A stretch of 64,000 nt of DNA from Alphaproteobacteria bacterium (GCA_015062535.1 SUUK01000007.1:1-64000); one strand, 5' to 3'. Positions 8,420 to 17,730 are shown, counted from the stretch's first letter. Made by a program: numbers and translations. The notes: generated from the sequence alone by a model not told the origin.

Positions 8420-8445
8420 AAAGGACTGAAACCTCAGTCCTTTTT
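8420..8445 (-). terminator. Terminator of the Fic gene, twin of 3335-3360
   Basis: The hairpin AAAGGACTGA/TCAGTCCTTT lies immediately after the Fic gene stop (8450). Its sequence is the same as that of the terminator at 3335-3360, although it serves an unrelated gene in the other orientation. Confidence 0.7.
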
Positions 8446-8449
8446 AATG

Positions 8450-9073
8450 TTATTTTTTGTTATCTGCCATCAAACTATGAATATCATATTCGTCATAACC
8501 TTCATAGTAATAACTTACATCAATGCCTTTCATATAAACTTCTCGTTTGTTAATCTCATCTGTGAGGGCGTTTTTAAGTAAGTGTTTAATTTCAATATCT
8601 TTGATTGGACTTCTTTCCATTGCAGATAGATAATCTTCTTTGTCAATCTTATTCCAATCAACCACCATCTTTAATTCTTTTTTGAAAATTAAATCAAGCC
8701 AAATTCTAGTCGCTCTTCCGTTACAATCTCTAAATGGGTGAGCAATATTCATTTCAACATATTTTTCAACAATCTCATCAAATGTTGATTGGGGCATTTT
8801 ATCAATAGCACTCAAAGATTGTTTAAGATACATAACCGGAGCAAATCTAAAATTACCCTTAGAGATATTAACTTCTCTTAATTTACCTGCAAAGTCATAG
8901 ATATCTTCAAACAAATGTTTATGTATTTGCTTTAATCCGGTAAAAGTTCCTACCTTTATTGTATCAATCTTACCACTATCAAATAGGCTTAAGGCTTTTT
9001 CTTTACTTAATTTCTCTTCTACTTTATTAAGCTCCACTTGGTCAGTAATATTTAATTTGTTTTCTAAAACCAT
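8450..9073 (-). CDS. Fic-family protein (NmFic-like, class III), 207 aa
   Basis: Fic enzymes usually transfer AMP from ATP onto target hydroxyls. The Fic motif is present at residues ~112-123 as [12 protein letters not shown]. The catalytic His, the acidic residue and the NGR..R are intact, but the consensus glycine before NGR is Cys. Close to the C-terminus 'SYYYEG' matches the inhibitory [S/T]xxxE[G/N] helix, which places it in the C-terminally autoinhibited class III like Neisseria NmFic. Length and the beta-flap ([11 protein letters not shown]) are normal. The ribosome-binding site is AAGGAA before ATG 9073. It is a single-gene unit with its own terminator. It may modify gyrase-like or host targets, which is an inference. 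Confidence 0.9.
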   Translation of the reverse strand: MVLENKLNITDQVELNKVEEKLSKEKALSLFDSGKIDTIKVGTFTGLKQIHKHLFEDIYDFAGKLREVNISKGNFRFAPVMYLKQSLSAIDKMPQSTFDEIVEKYVEMNIAHPFRDCNGRATRIWLDLIFKKELKMVVDWNKIDKEDYLSAMERSPIKDIEIKHLLKNALTDEINKREVYMKGIDVSYYYEGYDEYDIHSLMADNKK

Positions 9074-9216
9074 TACAATTCCTTAAAAATCGATATCTGT
9101 GATTTCAATGTACAGCATACTATAATCTATTTTAAATATAAACAATATTTTTTTAATACAACATAACAGTTTAATTTTTATGTGTGAAAATATACTATAG
9201 ATAATCTACATACACG

Positions 9217-9693
9217 TTATTCTTTGTATGTACTATATACATTATCATCAAGTTCTACAAAAAAATCTATTGCTAAAATACCGTTAGTTATTAGTTTTTT
9301 ATTTCGCTGGTGTTCATCAACTCCCAATAAATTTGAATATTTTACACCATGAAATAAGTTATTTCTAATTATTGTTATATACCTCATCAATCTTTGTATT
9401 TCACTTGAAGCACTTTCTTTTGATTTATCATATGTACCATCTGATTTTAATTTACCAACAGGATTATTATCTAAATATATTAAAAAGTCTTGTAATTTAT
9501 CACTTAATTTATTTTTTTTATACTTACTAGCAAATTTGTCAAAATTTGTTTTAATAATTATATTCGTTTTCTTATTGAAAATATAATATCCATTTTTCTT
9601 TAGAGCATATTCAAAACGAGAAAATTTTACAAAAAATTCTATAATATCAGAATTATTTGTGATGTCTTCAAGCCAATATAATTTATTACTCAT
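9217..9693 (-). CDS. HEPN-like protein, 158 aa
   Basis: The C-terminal half contains 'IQRLMRYITIIRNNLFHGVK'. The RNNLFH is the R-x4-H signature of HEPN domains, which are often RNases or nucleotide-binding proteins in toxin and defence systems. The upstream frame could be read from 9825, but MSNKLYWLED at 9693 is the likely start: its ATG overlaps the last codons of the preceding gene (ATGAGTAA), so the two are translationally coupled. A second HEPN-type protein is at 23422-23883. Whether this protein is a toxin, or partners the secreted MORN-repeat protein, is not shown. Confidence 0.65.
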   Translation of the reverse strand: MSNKLYWLEDITNNSDIIEFFVKFSRFEYALKKNGYYIFNKKTNIIIKTNFDKFASKYKKNKLSDKLQDFLIYLDNNPVGKLKSDGTYDKSKESASSEIQRLMRYITIIRNNLFHGVKYSNLLGVDEHQRNKKLITNGILAIDFFVELDDNVYSTYKE

Positions 9694-11056
9694 TTTCTTC
9701 ACCAAATAAGTTAAAAGTAAATCTAATTTCTTTCCAATCATTATAATGAGAGTTGTAATATTGTGCGAGTAATCTAAATACATTATCAAATTCTTGTGCA
9801 TCAATAATTGCCAATATAGCAGCATTCACAGCTTCACAAAAAATAGGTTCATTATTATTTTCGTTGCTTTCCATATTAAGAGATATTATATCTCCATGTT
9901 TGTTTAATTTAATATTAACTATGATGGCATGATTTTTATAATTATAGTTATCCGTTCTCGCTTTCCAATATTCAGCTATCTTATCTTTTAACAAATTATA
10001 AAAAGAGCTATTTGTTTGCTTCATTTTAAATGGCAAAAGATCATCATGGATAAACAAGGATCTAAGAGGTTGTTTAGATTCTATGGGTTGTAAAAGATTA
10101 GGCTTTTCCTCATATACTCTAATGGGTTTTCTTTGAGGTATTAGTGAAAATTCTTCTTTTTTATCCACATATATATTTTCTTTAGTTAAATTACCTTGTT
10201 CGTTATATACTTTAAACATACCAACAGGTTTCCCAGATTGATAGCTTCCTTCTTTATGTATTTTACCATTACTATAATAAGATTTAAAAATACCATCTAA
10301 TAAATTATTTTTATAATTAGATTCTACCTGAATGCTATTATTTTTATAATAACGTTTTGATGTTCCATCTAACAAACCATTAATATAATTATCTATACCT
10401 TCTAAATACCCTTCACTATTGAATAATTTACTTTGACCAAATTTTTTACCATCTTTAAATGAACTTTCTTCTTTTATTTTTCCATTATCATGGTATGATT
10501 TATATAAACCAATTTTATATCCACGTTCATATGTGCACTCCTCTTTTAATGAGCCATTTTCATAATAAATACTACGTATTCCATTTAAAAAATCATCTTT
10601 ATAATTTTCTTTAATATACAATTGACCACTATTATAATATATACTACATACTCCATTTTTTTTGTTATCTTTATAAATACATTCAGTTAGTATCGATCCA
10701 TCAGGGTAATACGTTACATATTCACCATCTTTAATATTTTCTTTATAATTAATTTTTGATATTAATTTATTGTTAAAAAAGTATTCTGAAATATTATCTC
10801 TTTCACCTTGATTATAATTAATTGTATATCTAAACATACCATCTTCAGAAAAATATTCATTTTTCCCCTCTTTTTTACCATTATAGAAGTATTCTTTCGA
10901 CTTAATATTTTTATTTTCGTGGTATGTAACAATTAATTTATCAAAATTATTTTCTTTATTATTCGATACTATATTATTGCTACTTTCTGCCCAAGCACTA
11001 CTAATTATTAATGTCGATAAAATCATTGTCATATATAATCTAATATTTTTTACCAT
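9686..11056 (-). CDS. Secreted MORN-variant repeat protein with TolA/TonB-like C-terminal domain, 456 aa
   Basis: The N-terminus is a signal peptide (hydrophobic TMILSTLIISSAWA, cleavage after AWA). Residues ~50-290 contain at least ten ~23-residue repeats of the 'YY.nG.....e..Y.ng...G...' type, the MORN_2/YwqK-like repeat. The last ~120 residues ('LKDKIAEYWKA', 'IIVNIKLNKHGDI', ending FTFNLF) resemble a TolA/TonB C-terminal domain with a typical xFxF ending. That predicts a periplasmic or envelope protein that contacts partners. The start at 11056 follows AGGACC. It overlaps the downstream HEPN gene by 8 bases, an odd combination of an exported and a cytosolic protein. Confidence 0.75.
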   Translation of the reverse strand: MVKNIRLYMTMILSTLIISSAWAESSNNIVSNNKENNFDKLIVTYHENKNIKSKEYFYNGKKEGKNEYFSEDGMFRYTINYNQGERDNISEYFFNNKLISKINYKENIKDGEYVTYYPDGSILTECIYKDNKKNGVCSIYYNSGQLYIKENYKDDFLNGIRSIYYENGSLKEECTYERGYKIGLYKSYHDNGKIKEESSFKDGKKFGQSKLFNSEGYLEGIDNYINGLLDGTSKRYYKNNSIQVESNYKNNLLDGIFKSYYSNGKIHKEGSYQSGKPVGMFKVYNEQGNLTKENIYVDKKEEFSLIPQRKPIRVYEEKPNLLQPIESKQPLRSLFIHDDLLPFKMKQTNSSFYNLLKDKIAEYWKARTDNYNYKNHAIIVNIKLNKHGDIISLNMESNENNNEPIFCEAVNAAILAIIDAQEFDNVFRLLAQYYNSHYNDWKEIRFTFNLFGEENE

Positions 11057-11185
11057 GATAAAGGTCCTATAAAAGTCATAATGTCTACTTTTGTAAAGTA
11101 TATCAGACACTTAAATATGTTGGAATGTTTGGATAGTATATAATAAAAAAGCTTTAAAGTCAATTTATTAAATAAGCATTCAATT

Positions 11186-11755
11186 TTATGTATGATTTTT
11201 ACTTTCATTTATTGCCTTTTCCAAATTCTCTTCAGAAACACCATTTTTATAAAATAAATTCTCTAAGTCTTTTATTCTGCTTGATTGTTTGCTCACTTGT
11301 TCTTCAAGTTTTTGTATTCTTTCTTCCAGTTCTCTTACTTTATTGCTTAATTCTGCATTAGATAATACAAGGTTTGTATTTTCTGCTCTAAGACCATCTG
11401 TATAGCATTTATTGCTTTCTAATTCTTGGGTTAAGTACTTATTATCTCGTTCTAGGTCTTCTTTTTCTTGTTTTAATACCTTTTTATCCAAATTGGTTAA
11501 ATCCTCAAACAATGGCTTAAACTCTTTACCTGTCAGAGATAGTACTCTTCTGCCAAATTTATCTGTCTCTTTATATAGATATCCCTCACGAATTAGGTCA
11601 TTTACAAAGGTTTTGGCTGTATTGGTTGTTAAATCCAGCATATTTGCTATATATTCATTACTGGCAAAGAAGATGTGGTTATTATTTGTTTTGAACTTAA
11701 TAAAGTCCAACAAAACCCTTTTAGTCATTGATAATTCAGATTTACTTTTACTCAT
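11186..11755 (-). CDS. Winged-helix DNA-binding protein with long coiled coil, 189 aa
   Basis: Residues 1-75 form a winged-helix/HTH domain ('FFASNEYIANMLDLTTNTAK', then TFVNDLIREGYLYKE). Residues ~80-165 are heptad-rich coiled coil (ELEERIQKLEEQVSKQSSRI). This build is seen in plasmid replication, partition and relaxosome accessory proteins. The start at 11755 is picked because AAGGAG lies 7 bases upstream. The upstream intergenic region holds six phased ATATGTTC repeats (11843-11975), which are the obvious candidate binding sites. It could be an initiator, partition adaptor or repressor. Confidence 0.7.
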   Translation of the reverse strand: MSKSKSELSMTKRVLLDFIKFKTNNNHIFFASNEYIANMLDLTTNTAKTFVNDLIREGYLYKETDKFGRRVLSLTGKEFKPLFEDLTNLDKKVLKQEKEDLERDNKYLTQELESNKCYTDGLRAENTNLVLSNAELSNKVRELEERIQKLEEQVSKQSSRIKDLENLFYKNGVSEENLEKAINESKNHT

Positions 11756-11840
11756 TTTCTTCTCCTTCATTGATTACAATGATATTTATCGAGAGAAGAC
11801 GAGAATTTTCATTTGAACAAAATTTTGTTTGCGAATACTC

Positions 11841-11977
11841 ATATGTTCACCTTTTCTGGCTCTGAAGGCTGATATGTTCACTGGTCCCTGATTTGAATAC
11901 CCATATGTTCGAAGTGAGGACCCTTATGTTCAATTCTGGAGACTTATATGTTCGGTGCCGAAGACCTATATGTTCGG
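11841..11977. repeat. Six phased ATATGTTC iterons
   Basis: ATGTTC begins at 11843, 11874, 11905, 11926, 11948 and 11970. Steps are 31, 31, 21, 22 and 22 bases, close to three or two turns of B-DNA. Five of six are preceded by AT or TT to give (A/T)TATGTTC, and two end TTCGG. Same orientation and same helical face strongly suggest cooperative binding by one protein. Confidence 0.75.
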
Positions 11978-12010
11978 TCATTTTTCATAAACCCCTTAAT
12001 TTCTCTTGGG

Positions 12011-12080
12011 TTGACAGGTGTTTTTAGTGTCTATAATAGATATTATAATAGAGATAAAAAAGAAAACTATTATAATAGAC
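12011..12080 (+). promoter_or_regulatory. AT-rich element with promoter-like boxes and TATAATAGA repeats
   Basis: TTGACA (12011-12016) is followed 15 bases later by TATAAT (12032-12037), a sigma70-like pair with short spacing. TATAATAGA occurs at 12032, 12044 and 12071. CTATTATAATAGAC (12067-12080) is an inverted partner of the first copy. It could be a promoter for the restriction operon ~370 bases downstream or a DNA-unwinding element next to the iterons. Confidence 0.4.
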
Positions 12081-12401
12081 CCAATTAAGACATTAGTTCT
12101 TTTTGTTTTTTGCTTAAAATAGAGTTTTTTACCTACAAATGGGATGTGGGAGTGTTCGGTTTGATTGTTTTAATCTATTAGTTTGTTGTAAATTGTAATT
12201 AACTTGAAATAAATCTTCACGCTTTACTATTCTTTATCTTTCATCAATATCATAAAACGAAAGAGTTTTACATATTTAACACTGTGGAACGATTTAACAA
12301 CTTACTGAAATACAAGTAAAATCTATTTTGGGGATTAGTATTAATAAATTGTTTAAAGTTTTATAATTATAATAATATATATTAACTAATTTTTAACCAT
12401 T

Positions 12402-14669
12402 ATGGAATCAGCAATGACTATCGAAGTAAAAATTGAAGGCAATAAAATTTATTCATTTATTAGGGAAAAGTGGCTTGTATTGACGCCTGAAGAAAAGGTT
12501 CGCCAAACGTTTGTTTGTCATTTAATTAATCATTATGGTTATCAACTTGATCAGATGGATGAGGAATTAAAAGTATCAAATTCCCACAGAGGACAAGGAA
12601 AAGCTCGCGCTGATATTGTTATATGGAAATCTAAAGAAGATAAGCAAGCTAAGAAAAATGCTTTTATAGTTGTTGAATGTAAAGCTGAAAATGTAACAAT
12701 TCATAAAGAAGATTATTATCAAGGTTGTAATTATGCTAGATGGGCAGGTGCCCAATTTTTCATTACCAGCAATGAAAAAGAAACAAGTTTCTTTAGAGTT
12801 AATAACGAAATAATTCCTACTGATTTAGATGAAATTGTAGATATTCCTTTTGCAAAAGACATCAATGATGAAAAGAAAATTGCAGAAACTCTAAATCAAT
12901 TAAAGAAATTTGAACGAGATGAATTTGCTAAACTACTGCAAAAATGTCATAACATTATTCGCAATAATGATAAACTTTCTCCTGAAGCCGCTTTTGATGA
13001 AATCAGCAAAATATTATTTATTAAAATTCGTTATGAACGACAAAATAAGTTAGGAATTAGATTTTCAAAAGAAGAATTTGAAAAAAAAGAAAGAGAACAT
13101 GACGAATATAGAAAAACATATCCAGAGCTTTCAAATATAACATATATGCAAAAGTTATTTGATGATACAAAGCGTGATTTTGCTAAGGATAAACTTTTTG
13201 ATGCCAATGAAACTATCAAAATAAAAGAATATAGTTTCAAACAAATTGTGAAGGAATTAGAAAAATATAATTTATCAAATACAAGTGATGATGTGAAAGG
13301 TATTGCTTTTGAAAAGTTTTTAGGGACAACATTTCGTGGTGAGTTGGGACAATTTTTTACGCCAAGAACATTAGTTGATTATATTGTTGGTCTTTTGGAC
13401 CCTGAGGAAGGGGAATCTATATGTGATCCATGTTGTGGATCGGGTGGATTTTTGATTAAAGCTTTTGAATATGTGCGAGAAAAGATAGAAAAAGATATAC
13501 AAGAGCAAAAAGAAAAAATTAAGCAACAATTTAATGATGATAGTGCTGTATATAATGTGTTGGCTAATAAATTAAACGATGAATTAAAAGTTACTGAAAC
13601 AACAAGCAGAATGTACAATGTTTCTCATAACTGTATTTATGGGACAGATGCAAACCCAAGAATGGCTCGTGTTTCTAAAATGAATATGATCATGCACGGA
13701 GATGGTCATGGCGGTGTGCATCATCATGATGGCTTACTAAATGTAAATGGAATATTTGAAGAAAGATTTGATGTTATTTTGACTAATCCTCCATTTGGAG
13801 CACTAGTTAAAGATGAAGTTAAGATAACATCAGAAGATATTGCTGAGCAAAAAGAACTTAGAAATTACATAATTGATCGAATTTTATCAAATTTACCGGA
13901 CAAAAAAGTAAAAGCAATTAAAGATAACTTCGCTGAAATTGAAAATATAAAAACATCTTATCCAAATGAATATGCTAAATGTAAAGAAGTGATTGAACGA
14001 TCAATAATAGCACCAGAAATGTTAAATAAAGCCATTAATAAGCGTTTTAAGATTGGTTCTAAATTAACGGAAGTATTATTTATTGAAAGATGCTTAAATC
14101 TACTTAAAAAGGGTGGTAGAATGGGAATTGTTTTGCCAGACGGTGTACTAAATGGAGCAAATTTGCAGAAATGTCGTGATTTTGTAGAAGGTAAAGCTAA
14201 AATATTGATGATTACATCTTTACCGCAAGAAGTCTTTATCGCAGCTGGTGCCACTGTTAAACCTTCTATAATGTTTTTTAAGAAATTTACAGAAGAAGAA
14301 GATAAACAGTATAAAGATATAACAAATAAAGCACAACAAGAAATTGAACAGAAGTATTCTAACCAAGTTGCAGAAGCTAAAATGCTTCCCACAAAGGATA
14401 AAAAAGCAAAATTAAAAGAAATAGAAGAGCAAAAACAAAAAGAAATTAAGTCGTTAATCAAAGAACGATTTAATTATGAAATTCCTATTGCTAATGTTGA
14501 AAAAGCAGGAATAGACACTTTAGGACACGAATGCGAAAACCAATTAATTGAAGTTTTAGAGGAGTTTAAGAAATATAAAAAAGCACATTCTATGTGGAAA
14601 AATCCATCTAAAAAAACTTTTAAATATGATTTTGATGCCCAAGAAGTTGCGCGTAAGGATGCTATGTAA
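12402..14669 (+). CDS. Fused restriction nuclease-methyltransferase (type I/IIB-like RM subunit), 755 aa
   Basis: Residues ~15-150 are an HsdR-N-type PD-(D/E)XK domain: 'ARADIVIW' then 'AFIVVECKAE' supply D...ExK. Residues ~300-650 are an HsdM-like N6-adenine methyltransferase, with motif I DPCCGSGGFL at ~341 and motif IV LTNPPFG at ~461. A Lys/Glu-rich coiled tail follows. No helicase motor is present, so it is not a classical type I HsdR. The cleavage-methylation fusion plus separate S subunit is organised like BcgI-type type IIB enzymes. Start 12402 (MESAMTIEVK) or 12414 are both possible; neither has a good ribosome-binding site. The stop overlaps the S-subunit start (TAATG). Confidence 0.85.
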   Translation: MESAMTIEVKIEGNKIYSFIREKWLVLTPEEKVRQTFVCHLINHYGYQLDQMDEELKVSNSHRGQGKARADIVIWKSKEDKQAKKNAFIVVECKAENVTIHKEDYYQGCNYARWAGAQFFITSNEKETSFFRVNNEIIPTDLDEIVDIPFAKDINDEKKIAETLNQLKKFERDEFAKLLQKCHNIIRNNDKLSPEAAFDEISKILFIKIRYERQNKLGIRFSKEEFEKKEREHDEYRKTYPELSNITYMQKLFDDTKRDFAKDKLFDANETIKIKEYSFKQIVKELEKYNLSNTSDDVKGIAFEKFLGTTFRGELGQFFTPRTLVDYIVGLLDPEEGESICDPCCGSGGFLIKAFEYVREKIEKDIQEQKEKIKQQFNDDSAVYNVLANKLNDELKVTETTSRMYNVSHNCIYGTDANPRMARVSKMNMIMHGDGHGGVHHHDGLLNVNGIFEERFDVILTNPPFGALVKDEVKITSEDIAEQKELRNYIIDRILSNLPDKKVKAIKDNFAEIENIKTSYPNEYAKCKEVIERSIIAPEMLNKAINKRFKIGSKLTEVLFIERCLNLLKKGGRMGIVLPDGVLNGANLQKCRDFVEGKAKILMITSLPQEVFIAAGATVKPSIMFFKKFTEEEDKQYKDITNKAQQEIEQKYSNQVAEAKMLPTKDKKAKLKEIEEQKQKEIKSLIKERFNYEIPIANVEKAGIDTLGHECENQLIEVLEEFKKYKKAHSMWKNPSKKTFKYDFDAQEVARKDAM

Positions 14670-16009
14670 TGGAAAATAACTATACATATTTGAAGCTTTT
14701 ACAATCTAAAGATATATCTTTTTGGGATGTTATTAGGTTAAGCTTTTCTCAAAAAAAGCTATCTAATAAGTTTCCCTTAGTAAAATTAGGAAAAATTATT
14801 TCTCCACGTAAAGAAAAAATAAAAAAAACAGAATATAAAGGAGAAGAACAAATTGTATCTAAAATATCGTTTAATGACGGGAAATTACATTTAAGAGCTA
14901 ATAAAGCTACGGGTATGGATTTATTTAGATTATATAAAAGTGACTTGTTAGTATCTAATATAAATTTTCATCAAGGGGCTGTAGCAATAAACAATATTGA
15001 TATTTTAGCTTGTTCAACACACTATCAACCATATATTGTTGATTATACAAACGTTGAACCTCAATATTTGATATTAATACTAAGAAATCAACATTTTCTC
15101 AATTATGTTGTGAAACAAAAAACAAATGGAATTAAAACAGAGTCTAAGTATAATTTTATAAAAGAACTAGAAATTCCGTTACCTTCCATTGAAAAACAAA
15201 AGGAATTAGTTGCAGAATATGAACAACTTCAGAAGCTCGCAGCGCAAAAAGAAGAAGAAGCAAAAAAAATAGAAAATTCTATAGATGAGTATCTTTTATC
15301 AGAATTAGGGATAGACAACATAGAAAAAGCAAAAGATGACAAATCATTGTTTTATACTGTGAATTATAATGAATTGAATGCTTGGGATGTAAAAAGTCTC
15401 TCTAATATACAAACGTTTTTGAAGTCAAGAATTTATAATAATTATCGTATGCAACAAATATTATCAATAAATCCAAGAACATCAGTACCTACAAATATAT
15501 GCATATCTTTTATTCCTATGGAAAACATAGATGAAAAATATGGAGAAATAAAAAAGTTAGAGGAAAAAAACAGTAATGCAGCTAAAGGTTATACAAAATT
15601 TCTTGATAATGATATTATTTGGGCAAAAATTACTCCATGTATGCAAAATGGAAAATCAGCTATTGTACAAGGACTTCTTAATGGTTACGGATGTGGCTCA
15701 ACAGAGTTTTATGTGATTAGAAATAATAAAAATAATGAATTAATTAGAGTTAATTATATATATTTCTTACTTAGAATGAAGATACTTTTAACAATGGCTA
15801 AAAAAACATTTACAGGAGCATGTGGGCAACAAAGAGTTCCAGTAAATTTCTTGGAAGAATTAATTATTCCCATTCCTCCAATAGATATACAAGATAAATT
15901 GATTTCATCTGTTATTGTAAAAAAAGACAATATTAAAAAGCTCCGGAATGAAAGTGAACAACTAAAGCAACAGGCAATATCTGATTTTGAACGTGAGGTC
16001 TTTAACTAA
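14669..16009 (+). CDS. hsdS: Restriction-modification specificity (S) subunit, 446 aa
   Basis: HsdS proteins carry two target-recognition domains separated by coiled-coil spacers and determine the DNA site methylated and cut. Both halves end in the typical spacer signature: 'IPLPSIEKQKELVAEYEQLQ' at ~170-190, then 'IPIPPIDIQDKLISS' at ~410. Each precedes a Lys/Glu helix. Length is normal for an S subunit. It overlaps the upstream RM gene and the downstream ATPase gene by one base each (TAATG at both junctions), so all three are made in a fixed ratio and probably form one complex. Confidence 0.9.
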   Translation: MENNYTYLKLLQSKDISFWDVIRLSFSQKKLSNKFPLVKLGKIISPRKEKIKKTEYKGEEQIVSKISFNDGKLHLRANKATGMDLFRLYKSDLLVSNINFHQGAVAINNIDILACSTHYQPYIVDYTNVEPQYLILILRNQHFLNYVVKQKTNGIKTESKYNFIKELEIPLPSIEKQKELVAEYEQLQKLAAQKEEEAKKIENSIDEYLLSELGIDNIEKAKDDKSLFYTVNYNELNAWDVKSLSNIQTFLKSRIYNNYRMQQILSINPRTSVPTNICISFIPMENIDEKYGEIKKLEEKNSNAAKGYTKFLDNDIIWAKITPCMQNGKSAIVQGLLNGYGCGSTEFYVIRNNKNNELIRVNYIYFLLRMKILLTMAKKTFTGACGQQRVPVNFLEELIIPIPPIDIQDKLISSVIVKKDNIKKLRNESEQLKQQAISDFEREVFN

Positions 16010-17730
16010 TGCAACTAATTTCTCTATGGGTGGAAGATTTCAAAAATCTTAAGAATTTCACTATAAATTTTGAAAATCAAGAAAATTTAAGTATCATAAT
16101 TGGCAATAACGGTAGCGGTAAAAGTAATATATTAGAGCTTTTGAGCGGAATTTTTGCTGAATTATATGAAAATAAAGAATTTATAGAAAGTTCATATACT
16201 CTTATATACTCTATAAACGATAAAATATTGGAGATTACAAAAGAATATGAGGACGGTGAGAAAGATTTTACTACATACAAAGTTAATGGAATTACTAAGA
16301 ATAAATCTTTTTTAAGAACGCAGAACTTATTGCCTAATAATATTATAGCCTTGTACAGTGGAGAAGATGACCGCCTGTATAAAACATATTATGAATACTT
16401 TGCAAATAGCTATCTTCGTTCGTTAAGTAAAGTGTTAGCCCTTAAAAACAGTATGATTTATATTGATAAAAAGTATTGGGGAATTGCTCTACTGGCATTT
16501 ATTATTAAAGCTCAAGAAGATGATAGAGATGCACAAGTATTTTTGAACAAAGAATTAAATATAGATGAAATTTTAGATATCTATTTAGAATTTGATCCGT
16601 CTAAGATAAAAAAACTAAAATATAATTCTCCTTTAGAGCTTTTTATAAGAAATATAAACCCAGGAAAGTCTCCTTTGATTAATATGTCCATAGAATTCTT
16701 TTATCCTTTTATAGGCGATTGTAGAGCAGAAGAATTATTCAGTATATTAGCACAAGGAATAACTATTGGTGCTATAAAAGATGTTTCCTTAGTTTTTAAT
16801 GATGATAATATCCCTTCAGAGCATATGAGTGAAGGTGAAAAGAAGAAACTATTAGTTAAAGCAGTATTTGATATTTTAGGAACGGAAAATTCTTTGATTT
16901 TGATGGATGAGCCTGATGCCCATCTGCATGTCGCTGCAAAGGATTATTTTTATAATCTTGCAAAACAATCTGCTGTAGACCGTAGATGTATTGTTATTAC
17001 AACACATTCGCCAACATTAACAAATTGTGCAGATGATAAGCATATTATAATGTTAACTAGAAACAGTGATGGAAATTGTGAAATTATTGATACAGATAGA
17101 AAAGAGTGTATAAAAAAACTAACTAATGGACTATGGTCAGCTGAAGAAGAACACATATTTTTTGCTTCTAAAAAACCATTAATTCTTGTAGAAGGCAAAG
17201 GAGATGTAGCTTATATTAAGTCAGCAATAAAGATATTAAATTATCCTTTAGATATCAATATATTGCCTGTCGGTGGGGCTAGAAATGCTAAATGTTTCAT
17301 AGATGAAATTAAACAAGAAGTGAAAGATAGAACAGTTATTATGTTTTTTGACAGAGATGATGCTGGAGCCGATGGACTTAAGGATTGTGTAAATCAAACA
17401 GATCATGGAAGAATTGACCTGCATACATATAAAGTTGGCAATATTTATTATCTAATGTTACCTAAATTACAAATTCATACAGAAATAGATTTTTTGATAG
17501 AAGATTATTTACCGATTGATCTAAAGAAAACAATAGCGCATAATATAACGGATCAGGGACAAGGATTTTTTAATAAATATGTTAAAGATCTAAAAGAAAA
17601 ATTGAAAAAAGAATTAGCGAAACCTGATTATCAAACTAAAGAAAATTATGAAGGTTTTAGAGTTCTTTTAGATAAAATAAAAGAAATTATTGATGGAAAT
17701 AGCATACAAAATCTGGTTGAGATTAATTAA
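16009..17730 (+). CDS. ABC-type ATPase with TOPRIM domain (OLD-like), 573 aa
   Basis: Walker A GNNGSGKSN at ~33. The ABC signature 'SEGEKKK' is at ~274, Walker B 'LILMDEPDAHLH' at ~300, and the switch His is in TTHSPT. The C-terminal ~180 residues look like TOPRIM: 'ILVEGKGDVAYI' at ~394 supplies the Glu and 'MFFDRDDAG' at ~446 the DxD. OLD-family ATPase-TOPRIM proteins are nucleases in phage defence (OLD, GajA, AriA-related). The gene overlaps hsdS, so here it appears to be a third component of the restriction operon. No GajB-type helicase follows directly. The operon ends at a terminator 5 bases after the stop. Confidence 0.85.
   Translation: MQLISLWVEDFKNLKNFTINFENQENLSIIIGNNGSGKSNILELLSGIFAELYENKEFIESSYTLIYSINDKILEITKEYEDGEKDFTTYKVNGITKNKSFLRTQNLLPNNIIALYSGEDDRLYKTYYEYFANSYLRSLSKVLALKNSMIYIDKKYWGIALLAFIIKAQEDDRDAQVFLNKELNIDEILDIYLEFDPSKIKKLKYNSPLELFIRNINPGKSPLINMSIEFFYPFIGDCRAEELFSILAQGITIGAIKDVSLVFNDDNIPSEHMSEGEKKKLLVKAVFDILGTENSLILMDEPDAHLHVAAKDYFYNLAKQSAVDRRCIVITTHSPTLTNCADDKHIIMLTRNSDGNCEIIDTDRKECIKKLTNGLWSAEEEHIFFASKKPLILVEGKGDVAYIKSAIKILNYPLDINILPVGGARNAKCFIDEIKQEVKDRTVIMFFDRDDAGADGLKDCVNQTDHGRIDLHTYKVGNIYYLMLPKLQIHTEIDFLIEDYLPIDLKKTIAHNITDQGQGFFNKYVKDLKEKLKKELAKPDYQTKENYEGFRVLLDKIKEIIDGNSIQNLVEIN

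Larger units (their letters stand above)
11756..12401. other. Long non-coding region: iterons plus AT-rich element, possible origin or control region
   Basis: No gene of convincing length fits here. The half next to the winged-helix gene holds the phased iterons (11843-11975). The next ~110 bases hold a TTGACA box and three TATAATAGA words in an AT-rich stretch. The remainder to 12401 is AT-rich with no structure I can support. Iterons, an AT-rich tract and an adjacent DNA-binding protein are the parts of an iteron-type replication origin or an autoregulated promoter. Confidence 0.5.
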
